Source: DATATB01 sp036268995
Lineage (GTDB): Bacteria; Planctomycetota; Planctomycetia; Pirellulales; PNKZ01
Direction of reading: 5' to 3'
Assembly: GCA_036268995.1 (NCBI GenBank)
Contig: DATATB010000069.1
Location: 1-22,431, forward strand
DNA: 22,431 nt
The translations under genes were made by a program, and so were the position numbers. Each line of letters opens with the position of its first letter. Positions within the stretch are counted from its first letter, which is position 1. Positions 8,700 through 15,559 of this stretch are shown piece after piece. Under the pieces are notes generated by a model, which searched no databases, had not been told where the DNA came from, and saw only the letters and a program-made list of their open reading frames with translations.

Positions 8700-10358
8700 A
8701 TGGCCGTTTGCGAATCCAACACGCCTGCCGCCCCGCACGACGCCGAGCAGCGCGCGCGGTATTCGATCGTGTACGACTGGACCACGACGGTCGATCACAA
8801 GAAGATCGGCATCCTGTACGTCCTGATGGCGCTGGTGTTTCTGGTCATTGCGGGTGTCGAGGCCTTGTTGATGCGCTGGCAGTTAATTGTGCCGCGCAAC
8901 AACTTCTTGGCGCCCGACACGTTCAACGGACTGTTCACGATGCACGGCACGACGATGGTGTTTTTCGTCGGCATGCCGGTGCTGATCGGGATGGGCAATT
9001 ACCTGGTGCCGCTGATGATCGGCGCCCGCGACATGGCCTTTCCGCGGCTCAACGCGCTGGGATTTTGGGCCACGCTCTTGGGCGGCCTGCTGGTGTATTC
9101 GAGCTACGCCACCGGCGGCGCACCGGCGATGGGCTGGTTCGCGTACGCCCCGCTCACCGAACGCACCTTTGCGCGCACGGCGGCCACCGACTTGTGGTGC
9201 CTGGGATTAATTGTCAGCGGCGTGGGCACGCTCGCCGCCGGTATCAACTTCATCGCCACGATTCTGGCCATGCGCGCCCCCGGCATGACGCTGCGCAAGG
9301 TGCCGTTTTTCACTTGGACGATGCTTTGGACCAGTTTCCAGATCGTGCTGGCGATCCCGCCGCTGACGGTCGCGTTGGTCATGGTGGTGCTCGATCGCAA
9401 CCTGGGCGCGCATTTCTTCGACGCGCAGAACGGTGGCTCGGCCTTGCTGTGGCAGCATTTGTTCTGGTTCTTTGGCCATCCCGAGGTTTACATTCTCATC
9501 CTGCCGGTGTTCGGCATGGTCTCGGAGATCATTCCGGTCTTTTCGCGCAAGGTGCTCTTCGGCTACGAGTTCATGGCGGCCGCCACGGCGGCCATCGCCT
9601 TCATCAGTCTGGGCGTTTGGGCCCATCACATGTTCACCGTGGGCATGAGCCGCACGCTCGACTTGTTTTTCGCCACGTCCAGCCTGCTGGTCTCGATTCC
9701 CACGGGCATCAAGTTCTTCAACTGGCTGGCTACGATGTATGGCGGCCGGCTGACGTTTCCGTCGCCCATGCTGTTTACGATGGGTTTTCTTTCGATGTTT
9801 CTGATCGGCGGCCTGACGGGCATCATGCTGGCCGCAGCGCCCTTTGACTTCCAGCTTTCGGACAGCTATTTCGTCGTCGGGCATTTTCACTGGGTGCTGA
9901 TCGGCGGCACGCTGTTCGGAGTCTTCGCCGGGCTGCACTACTGGTATCCCAAGGTCACCGGCCGGATGCTCTCCGAGCGGCTCGCCCGCTGGCAGTTCTG
10001 GTTGCTGTACCTCGGCTTCATCCTTACGTTCGGGCCGATGCACATCTCCGGCTTTTTGGGCATGCCGCGGCGCATTTACACCTACGATGCCGACCGCGGC
10101 TGGGCCATATGGAACCAACTGACCACCGCCGGCGCCCTGTTGCAGGCGCCCAGCTTTGTCATCTTTCTGTACAACGTCGTGTACTCGTATTTCAAAGGCC
10201 GCCCGGCGGGCGCCGACCCGTGGAACGCGTGGACGCTGGAGTGGACCACCAGTTCGCCGCCGCCGTCGTACAACTTCGAAGTCATTCCGCAGGTGCTCAG
10301 CCGCCGGCCACTGTGGGACCAGAAACATCCGGACGATCCCGACTGGAAGTACGAATGA
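8700..10358 (+). CDS. coxA: Cytochrome c oxidase subunit I (heme-copper oxidase, A1-type signature)
   Basis: This 552-residue polytopic protein is the catalytic subunit that reduces oxygen and pumps protons. The low-spin heme ligands are His82 (MHGTTMVFF) and His397 (HFHW). The CuB ligands are His260 in FGHPEVY and the His309-His310 pair in HHMF. Tyr264 is the residue that cross-links to the CuB histidine. His395 is the expected ligand of the high-spin heme. Glu262 marks an A1-type D-channel, GARDMAFPRLN supplies the channel-entrance aspartate, and PTGIKFFNW supplies the K-channel lysine. The stop overlaps the subunit III start (ATGA). No strong Shine-Dalgarno precedes ATG 8700. Heme A synthesis and copper-delivery genes are not in the window. 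Confidence 0.96.
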   Translation: MAVCESNTPAAPHDAEQRARYSIVYDWTTTVDHKKIGILYVLMALVFLVIAGVEALLMRWQLIVPRNNFLAPDTFNGLFTMHGTTMVFFVGMPVLIGMGNYLVPLMIGARDMAFPRLNALGFWATLLGGLLVYSSYATGGAPAMGWFAYAPLTERTFARTAATDLWCLGLIVSGVGTLAAGINFIATILAMRAPGMTLRKVPFFTWTMLWTSFQIVLAIPPLTVALVMVVLDRNLGAHFFDAQNGGSALLWQHLFWFFGHPEVYILILPVFGMVSEIIPVFSRKVLFGYEFMAAATAAIAFISLGVWAHHMFTVGMSRTLDLFFATSSLLVSIPTGIKFFNWLATMYGGRLTFPSPMLFTMGFLSMFLIGGLTGIMLAAAPFDFQLSDSYFVVGHFHWVLIGGTLFGVFAGLHYWYPKVTGRMLSERLARWQFWLLYLGFILTFGPMHISGFLGMPRRIYTYDADRGWAIWNQLTTAGALLQAPSFVIFLYNVVYSYFKGRPAGADPWNAWTLEWTTSSPPPSYNFEVIPQVLSRRPLWDQKHPDDPDWKYE

Positions 10359-10987
10359 GCCACGCGCCGCCCTCCATGCCCGAAGCGGGCCACGCCGGCC
10401 TGGCGAGTTTTCCGCCGGCCATCCCGGCGCGCAATGCGCTCGATGCGGCGCAGTGGGGCATGGCGGCGTTTCTCGTGTCCGAAGCCGCGCTGTTCGGCAC
10501 GCTGCTGATGACCTACGCCACCTTCATGGGCGCCGACACCGTCGGTCCCACGCCGCGCGAAGTGCTCAGCCTGCCGCTGGTGATCGGCATGACCATCTGC
10601 CTGCTGTCCAGCAGCGCGACGATCCATTTCGCCGAGTCGGCCGCGCGGGCCGGTCGCTCTGCACGCTTTTGCCTCTGGTGGGGCGCGACGATCGCACTCG
10701 GCGCCGCGTTCATCGCCGGCACGGCATACGAATGGCACGATTTGATCGAGCACCAGCTTACGATCAGCCGCAACCTGTTCGGCACGACCTACTACACGCT
10801 CGTCGGCTTTCACGGCCTGCACGTGACGATCGGCATCGTGGTGATGTTCGTCGTCCTCGGCCTGGTGCTCAGCCAGCAGCTCGCCTCCGTCGGCCACCGC
10901 GGGCTGCAACTCGTAAGCTGGTACTGGCACTTTGTCGACGCCGTCTGGATCGCCGTGTTCACAATGGTGTATGTGATTGGTAGATGA
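10355..10987 (+). CDS. coxC: Cytochrome c oxidase subunit III
   Basis: This 210-residue membrane protein overlaps the subunit I stop as ATGA, so the two are translationally coupled. Family signatures are AAFLVSEAALFGTLLMTY near the start, FHGLHVTIG around His153-His156, and YWHFVDAVWIAVF near the end. About five transmembrane segments are visible, the shorter form usual in bacterial caa3-type enzymes. Subunit III stabilises the catalytic core and its proton uptake. A 197-base gap containing palindromic repeats separates it from the next gene on the same strand. Confidence 0.94.
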   Translation: MSHAPPSMPEAGHAGLASFPPAIPARNALDAAQWGMAAFLVSEAALFGTLLMTYATFMGADTVGPTPREVLSLPLVIGMTICLLSSSATIHFAESAARAGRSARFCLWWGATIALGAAFIAGTAYEWHDLIEHQLTISRNLFGTTYYTLVGFHGLHVTIGIVVMFVVLGLVLSQQLASVGHRGLQLVSWYWHFVDAVWIAVFTMVYVIGR

Positions 10988-11002
10988 ATAGCACCCTAAT
11001 CA

Positions 11003-11083
11003 GCCCCGACGGGGCGGAAGTTGTTAGCCAGGGGCGTGAGCCCCTGGAAAGCTTGCGACGAGACGACCGAGCCCTGTAAGGGC
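11003..11083. repeat. REP-like cluster of short palindromes between coxC and the duplicated membrane protein gene
   Basis: Three small hairpins lie in 80 bases. GCCCC-GAC-GGGGC is at 11003-11015. CCAGGGGC-GTGA-GCCCCTGG, a perfect 8-base stem, is at 11028-11047. GCCCT-GTA-AGGGC is at 11071-11083. The sequence between and after them, up to the ATG at 11185, has no gene. The arrangement looks like a dispersed repetitive extragenic palindrome. It could act as an mRNA stabiliser or attenuator inside the cluster, but that is inference. Confidence 0.6.
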
Positions 11084-11184
11084 GACAGATTCTGGCGCGG
11101 TGCTGGGGCGAAGAGCCCGCTAACGGCGACACCGGTAAGTAAGACATCCACACGCCACCTCGCAACCGTAATTTTCGATTCGTT

Positions 11185-12492
11185 ATGTCCAACCAACCGG
11201 CCCCTTCCACCAGCGATCATCCGCCCGAGCGTCTCGACTCGGTTGAGATGCCGCGTCCCACGGTCGCGCCGCTGGTGCTGTCGGTCGGCATGGTGCTGCT
11301 GGCCGCGGGACTGGCTACCAGCCTGGTGTTTTCCTACGTGGGCGGCGCGCTGGTCGTCGTCGCCTTAGGCACTTGGATCAGCCACCTGCTGCCCGGCCGA
11401 GGCCATATGCACGAACCACTGGTACGCGAAACCCAGCGGGCCGCCCCTGCCGCCGGGCAGCCCGGAACCGTCGAACAACTCAAGCCCGGCGCACCGGGCT
11501 ATCGCCTGCGTTTGCCCGAGCGGGTGCATCCGATCTCGGCCGGCATCAAAGGTGGCATCGCCGGCGGCATCGTGATGCCGATTCCAGCGCTCGCCTACGG
11601 CGTGCTCAGCGGTCACGGCATTTGGTTTCCGATCAACCTGCTGGCCGGCATGCTGCTGCCGGGCGTAGGCGATATGTCGGTTCGCGAACTGGAGCAGTTC
11701 AACGGGCCGCTGTTGGCCGTGGCCGCCGTGATCCACGTCATGCTGAGTGTGGTCCTGGGGCTGATCTACGGCGTGCTGCTGCCGACCTTGCCGCGCATCC
11801 CGAAGCCGCTGGCCTGGGGCGGCTTGCTGATGCCGCTGCTGTGGACCGGCGTGAGCTTCCTGGTGATGGGACAGATCAACCCCGTGTTGCAGCAAGGGGT
11901 CGATTGGCCGTGGTTCATCGTTTCGCAATTCATTTTCGGCGTCGTCGCGGCACTGGTGGTGCTGCGGCATCCGCGATGGCGGCCAGTGGCGGCGGGACTG
12001 GCCGGCGGCGTGGTCGGCGGACTGTTGATGCCGCTGCCGGCCGAACTCTGGAGCGTGGCCACCGGCCACGGATTTTGGTATCCGATCAACTTGCTGGCCG
12101 GCATGGCCGTGCCCGGGCTGGGAAAATTGCCGGTCGAGGCGCTCGAGCAATTCCGGGGCGATTGGTTCGCGATTGCCGTCGGCATTCACGCCGGCATGTC
12201 GGCCGCGTTTGGTCTGGTGTATGGACTCTTGCTGCCGCGGGTGCCGCCGATTCCGGCCGCCGTGGCTTGGGGCGGCTTGTTGCTGCCGCTGTTGTGGACC
12301 GCCACAAGCTACGGCCTGATGGGCGTGGTGAACCCGCTCTTGCAAGAGCGGGTCGATTGGCCGTGGTTCGTGGTCTCGCAGTTCGTGTTTGGCCTGGTGG
12401 CGGCGATGGTCGTGCTGCGTTCCGAGATGGTGCACATCCCGCCAGCCGGACGCGGGCCCGACAGCCTGGCCGCGTTTCTCGAAGGGACTTAA
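11185..12492 (+). CDS. Polytopic membrane protein with tandem internal duplication, oxidase-associated, unknown function
   Basis: I do not recognise a named family for this 435-residue protein. Residues about 27-70 form two hydrophobic segments followed by SHLLPGRGHMHEPLV, reminiscent of small oxidase subunit IV-type proteins. The rest is two copies of one membrane module, about residues 117-261 and 268-412, offset by 151 residues. Both contain PINLLAGM, an LEQF motif, a YG-LLP motif, AWGGLL, PLLWT and VDWPWF, ending in VVLR. Each copy has about four hydrophobic segments. The duplication is also visible in the DNA: GTCGATTGGCCGTGGTTC occurs at 11899 and again at 12352. The gene lies between subunit III and the diheme cytochrome c, whose start follows two bases after its stop, so a role in assembling or anchoring the electron-transfer complex is inferred. 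No clear ribosome binding site is seen before ATG 11185. Confidence 0.8.
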   Translation: MSNQPAPSTSDHPPERLDSVEMPRPTVAPLVLSVGMVLLAAGLATSLVFSYVGGALVVVALGTWISHLLPGRGHMHEPLVRETQRAAPAAGQPGTVEQLKPGAPGYRLRLPERVHPISAGIKGGIAGGIVMPIPALAYGVLSGHGIWFPINLLAGMLLPGVGDMSVRELEQFNGPLLAVAAVIHVMLSVVLGLIYGVLLPTLPRIPKPLAWGGLLMPLLWTGVSFLVMGQINPVLQQGVDWPWFIVSQFIFGVVAALVVLRHPRWRPVAAGLAGGVVGGLLMPLPAELWSVATGHGFWYPINLLAGMAVPGLGKLPVEALEQFRGDWFAIAVGIHAGMSAAFGLVYGLLLPRVPPIPAAVAWGGLLLPLLWTATSYGLMGVVNPLLQERVDWPWFVVSQFVFGLVAAMVVLRSEMVHIPPAGRGPDSLAAFLEGT

Positions 12493-12494
12493 GC

Positions 12495-13238
12495 GTGGTG
12501 GGTTCTGGCAGCGCTCGAGCGTGCAATCGTCGCCCGGGTGCACGCTGCGCGCTGGTCGGCCTGATTGTACTCATCGCATTGCTGCCTGCCGGTTGCGATC
12601 TGCCGGGCCAGCCCGATCCGAACTTGCGTTCCGAAGGCCGCGCCTTGACCGGCCCGGAACTGTTCCAAACCCACTGTGCCGGCTGCCACGGCGCCGAAGG
12701 CAAGCTGGGCCCGGCCCCGCCGCTGAACGACAGTCTGTTTGCCAAAATCATGCCTCGCGACGAACTGCTGCGCGTGATCGCCCACGGCCGGCCCGGAACG
12801 CCGATGCCGGCCTTTTCGCGCGAATCTGGCGGCCCGCTTAGCAAGGAGCAAATCGGCGCGATCACCTGGCCGCATACCGGCGGGCAACCCTCGAATGCCA
12901 CAACTCCGGACTGGCTGCGTCTCGATCGGCCGATAGCGGCCGGCGACGCCAAGCGCGGCGCTGCGGCTTTCAACCGGGCCTGTGCCCCCTGTCATGGCGA
13001 TCACGGCGAAGGCACCGAGGGCGCCGGGGCGATCAACGATCTTGCGTTTCTGGAAATCACCAGCGACCAACTCCTGCGCCGGCTGATCATCACCGGCCGG
13101 CCGGATCTGGACATGCCCGACTATCGCAGCCCCGACGGTCGCGACGACGACTTTCAACCGCTGGACGAAAAAGACATCAACGACCTGGTCGCGCTGCTGG
13201 CTGCCTGGCGGCGCGGCGAAACGATTGAATCCGATTGA
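12495..13238 (+). CDS. Diheme cytochrome c lipoprotein
   Basis: This 247-residue protein starts at GTG 12495, seven bases after AAGGGA and two bases after the preceding stop; GTG 12498 is an alternative. A basic N-terminus and hydrophobic stretch lead to the lipobox LPAGC, with Cys34 as the lipidation site. Two class I cytochrome c domains follow. The first has CAGCH at 61-65 with Met104 (TPMPAF) as probable sixth ligand. The second has CAPCH at 163-167 with Met207 (LDMPDY). It should be anchored on the outer face of a membrane and shuttle electrons. Being placed just before the Rieske gene, it probably takes electrons from that protein and passes them to the cytochrome c domain of the oxidase. 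That path is inferred from context. Confidence 0.9.
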   Translation: MVGSGSARACNRRPGARCALVGLIVLIALLPAGCDLPGQPDPNLRSEGRALTGPELFQTHCAGCHGAEGKLGPAPPLNDSLFAKIMPRDELLRVIAHGRPGTPMPAFSRESGGPLSKEQIGAITWPHTGGQPSNATTPDWLRLDRPIAAGDAKRGAAAFNRACAPCHGDHGEGTEGAGAINDLAFLEITSDQLLRRLIITGRPDLDMPDYRSPDGRDDDFQPLDEKDINDLVALLAAWRRGETIESD

Positions 13239-13249
13239 CAGGACACGGC

Positions 13250-13810
13250 ATGGAAACCCCGCACGACCTGGTGGCATCGGCTGCTGCCGCACCGCAGCTT
13301 CCTCCGCCGCGGCGTCGTTTTTTCGAACTGCTGACCTATCTCCTCGGCGCGATCGCCGCGGCGCTGGCCGGAATACCGCTGGTCGGCTATGTCGTCGCGC
13401 CGCGCAAAGGCCGGGTTAAATGGGTGTCGCTGGGACCGGTCGAGCAGTTTCCCACGGATCAGACACGGCTGGTGGAATTCGACAATCCCCTGCGGCAGCC
13501 GTGGGACGGCATCGTCGCGCACACCGGCGTGTATGTTCGTAACGAAGGCAAGGCCACCGATGTCGCGCACCGTTTCCTGGTGCTAGCCGTGAACTGTGCC
13601 CATCTGGGCTGTCCGGTCTCTTGGTTTCCCGAGTCGGGGCTATTCATGTGCCCCTGCCACGGCGGCGTGTACCATGCCGACGGCGAGCGCGCCAGCGGCC
13701 CGCCGCCGCGCGGCCTGTTTCACTGCGTGTGGCGCGTCACAGGCGGTAAGCTAGAAATCCAAGCCCCGCATTATCCGACGCTGCAAGACACGCTCGAGCA
13801 GCCGGCGTGA
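13250..13810 (+). CDS. Rieske [2Fe-2S] protein (bc1/b6f type)
   Basis: The 186-residue protein has one N-terminal transmembrane segment after a basic PPPRRRFFELL stretch (LLGAIAAALAGIPLVGYVV). Its soluble domain carries the complete high-potential Rieske site: CAHLGC at 116-121 and CPCHGG at 134-139. Cys116, His118, Cys134 and His137 ligate the cluster, and Cys121 and Cys136 form the expected disulfide. GPPPRGL, the proline-rich loop over the cluster, is present. The start at ATG 13250 has AGGA six bases upstream. The protein would accept electrons from quinol in a bc1-like complex, but no cytochrome b is encoded before or after it in the window. The gene follows the diheme cytochrome c by 11 bases. 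Confidence 0.93.
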   Translation: METPHDLVASAAAAPQLPPPRRRFFELLTYLLGAIAAALAGIPLVGYVVAPRKGRVKWVSLGPVEQFPTDQTRLVEFDNPLRQPWDGIVAHTGVYVRNEGKATDVAHRFLVLAVNCAHLGCPVSWFPESGLFMCPCHGGVYHADGERASGPPPRGLFHCVWRVTGGKLEIQAPHYPTLQDTLEQPA

Positions 13811-13824
13811 CGGGGGAAATGCAG

Positions 13825-13852
13825 AATGATGAATGAGGAATGATGAATGAGG
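13825..13852 (+). repeat. Perfect 14-base tandem repeat that supplies the MFS gene start
   Basis: AATGATGAATGAGG occurs twice in a row, directly after the Rieske stop. GAGG from the first copy and ATG from the second form the ribosome binding site and start of the MFS gene. Similar ATGAATGATG-type runs are common between genes in several bacterial phyla, from my general knowledge. Confidence 0.7.
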
Positions 13853-15060
13853 GCTCCGGAAACAAGGCGCGCTGGTTGAACTCGACGGTGCTGGGCGTGG
13901 CGCTGGCCAGCCTGGCGTCCGACGTTGGGCATGAGATGGCCACGACGGCCATGCCGGCGCTGCTGGCTTCGCTGGGCGCCAGTTCGGCGCTGCTGGGACT
14001 GATCGAAGGCCTGGCCGACGGCCTGTCGAGTTTCGCCAAGCTGTTCTCGGGCTTGTACACCGACCGGCTCCGGCGTCGCAAGCCGCTGGCCGTCGTCGGC
14101 TACGTGGTCACGGCCAGCGGCATGGCCAGCTTTGCGTTGGCGACGCAGTGGTGGCACGTGCTGCTGGGCCGCGTCGGCGGATGGATCGGCCGCGGCGCTC
14201 GCACGCCGGTGCGAAACGTGCTGCTGGCCGAAGCCACCGACCCCTCGACCTATGGCCGGGCTTACGGCTTCGAACGCTCGATGGACAGCGCCGGCGCGAT
14301 CGTCGGCCCGCTGCTGGCCTGGGCGATTGTCGAGGCCGGCGGCGTGCGCTCGGTGTTTGCCTGGACGCTCGTGCCGGGCGTGCTGGCCGCGCTGTGCATT
14401 GCCCTGCTGGTGAAAGAACGGCCGCACGAGCCGCAACCTCACGCGCGGTTGTTGACGAGCATTAAAGGTCTGCCCGGCGAGTTCAAAGAATATCTGGTCG
14501 GCATCGGCCTGGCCGGCATCGGCGATTTTTCCAACACGCTGCTGATCCTGTGGGCCACGCAGGCCTGGACGCCGCGATTGGGACTGGCTGCGGCCGCCAG
14601 CCGCGCCATGCTGTTTTACGTCGGCTACAACGTGGTTTATACGATCACCTGCTACGTGGCCGGCATGCTCGCCGATCGCTGGCCCAAGCACTGGGTGCTG
14701 GCCATCGGCTACAGTTTTGCCGTGGTGCCGGCCGTGGCGTTGCTGGTGCCTGGCGATTCGGTGCTCAAGTTCGCCATCGTGTTCGGGTTTTCCGGTCTGT
14801 ACATGGGCGTGTGGGAAACGCTGGAGAACACCACGGCCGCCACGATTCTCCCGCCGGAATTGCGCGGCGTCGGCTTTGGCGTGCTGGCCACGGTCAACGG
14901 CATCGGCGATTTTGTCTCGAGCAGCCTGGTCGGCTGCCTGTGGTTTGTCTCGCCCGCGGCCGCCATGGGGCTGGTGATCGTCACCTCGCTGGCCGGGGCC
15001 GCCGTGATTGCCCATACGGGCTCGCGCAGGAAATCGACGGACCGCAGTCCGCGGAATTGA
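13843..15060 (+). CDS. MFS transporter
   Basis: This is a membrane protein of about 405 residues with ten to twelve hydrophobic segments. The major facilitator motif A loop between segments 2 and 3 is clear (SGLYTDRLRRRKPL). GRGARTPVRNVLLAEA and YGRAYGFERSMDSAGA follow, typical of a bacterial MFS subgroup whose substrate is not known. Two ATGs at 13840 and 13843 are possible. The second is preferred, since GAGG at 13835-13838 is four bases from it and only one from the first. It follows the Rieske gene by 32 bases on the same strand and may be cotranscribed. No functional link with respiration is evident. It ends before a small hairpin and a convergent minus-strand gene. Confidence 0.85.
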   Translation: MNEGSGNKARWLNSTVLGVALASLASDVGHEMATTAMPALLASLGASSALLGLIEGLADGLSSFAKLFSGLYTDRLRRRKPLAVVGYVVTASGMASFALATQWWHVLLGRVGGWIGRGARTPVRNVLLAEATDPSTYGRAYGFERSMDSAGAIVGPLLAWAIVEAGGVRSVFAWTLVPGVLAALCIALLVKERPHEPQPHARLLTSIKGLPGEFKEYLVGIGLAGIGDFSNTLLILWATQAWTPRLGLAAAASRAMLFYVGYNVVYTITCYVAGMLADRWPKHWVLAIGYSFAVVPAVALLVPGDSVLKFAIVFGFSGLYMGVWETLENTTAATILPPELRGVGFGVLATVNGIGDFVSSSLVGCLWFVSPAAAMGLVIVTSLAGAAVIAHTGSRRKSTDRSPRN

Positions 15061-15071
15061 GTTCTACCCGC

Positions 15072-15097
15072 TGCGCGAGTCGCGCGCAATAAAGCTT
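15072..15097. terminator. Weak hairpin between convergent genes, candidate terminator
   Basis: TGCGCG (15072-15077) and CGCGCA (15083-15088) form a 6-base stem with a 5-base loop, followed by ATAAAGCTTT. It occupies the 40-base gap between the MFS stop and the stop of the minus-strand membrane gene. The stem is short and there is no strong T-run. Confidence 0.35.
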
Positions 15098-15100
15098 TGC

Positions 15101-15388
15101 TCACAGCCAGTCGCCAAAGACCAAGCCGAGAAAGGCTAGCGAGTAGAACAACAGCGCGAACCACGCGAACGGCACGTACCAAACTGCCAGCACGATTCGT
15201 AATAGCGGCTAAATCGGCAGCCGCGATATGGACACAACCCCGACGGCAACAGCAATTGCAAGTGCCCACCAGTCGCTTTCAGTCGTAAACCACCGGGCTG
15301 ACCAGCGCGACAGCATGAGGTAGACCGAAACAATCACCAGCGGGCCAATTAGCATTCCGGCCATTGGCAGCCTCATTGAGCGTCTCAT
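15101..15388 (-). pseudogene. Small membrane protein interrupted by an in-frame amber codon
   Basis: Read on the minus strand from ATG at 15388-15386, with AGGA eight bases upstream, the frame gives 59 codons, then TAG (15211-15209), then 35 more sense codons in the same frame to a TGA at 15103-15101. The first part has two hydrophobic segments (MLIGPLVIVSVYLML and WWALAIAVAVGVVSI). The continuation after TAG is strongly membrane-like (PLLRIVLAVWYVPFAWFALL) and ends with FLGLVFGDWL. That membrane character on both sides, in one frame, suggests a single gene of about 95 codons carrying one nonsense mutation. An upstream ATG ten codons earlier is possible. The function is unknown. Readthrough or a sequencing error cannot be excluded. 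Confidence 0.6.
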
Positions 15389-15471
15389 GGCGGCAATCCT
15401 AACCCGCCAGAAAGACATCGAACAGGCGGCCAAGCCTCCGGTCCCGCCTCGCCAGTCTCATTGAAATTCCC

Positions 15472-15501
15472 TTGCCAATGGCGGTCCGGTTGGGGGATAA
15501 T
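15472..15501 (+). promoter_or_regulatory. Candidate sigma70-like promoter for the 15560-20153 operon
   Basis: TTGCCA (15472-15477, five of six consensus bases) and GATAAT (15496-15501, five of six) are separated by 18 bases. The -10 sits inside a small palindrome, GGGGG-ATAATAG-CCCCC (15492-15508). The leader to ATG 15560 is 58 bases. Because the promoter lies inside the longer open frame upstream, it supports the internal ATG as the true start. Apart from this, 15389-15559 holds no gene. Confidence 0.5.
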
Positions 15502-15559
15502 AGCCCCCGCTGCCAGACCTGCCTGCCGATTGGCTCGCCACCCTGCCGGAGCCGAATGG

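Noticed and set aside
8441..9847. 468-codon plus-strand frame overlapping subunit II and subunit I
   Set aside because: It is a shifted reading of two confidently identified oxidase genes, with shadow-type composition.
11373..12494. Upstream extension of the diheme cytochrome c frame through the duplicated membrane protein gene
   Set aside because: The extension is an Arg/Gly-rich shadow. GTG 12495 has a ribosome binding site and a lipoprotein signal.
13771..15015. 414-codon minus-strand frame opposite the MFS gene
   Set aside because: His/Gln/Arg-rich translation without domains; the plus strand is a clear MFS transporter. Part of its end simply translates the 14-base tandem repeat.
15461..15559. 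Longer start for the PSCyt1 protein, 33 codons upstream of ATG 15560
   Set aside because: The extension covers the probable promoter and would bury the signal peptide inside the protein. ATG 15560 has its own GGAG site.
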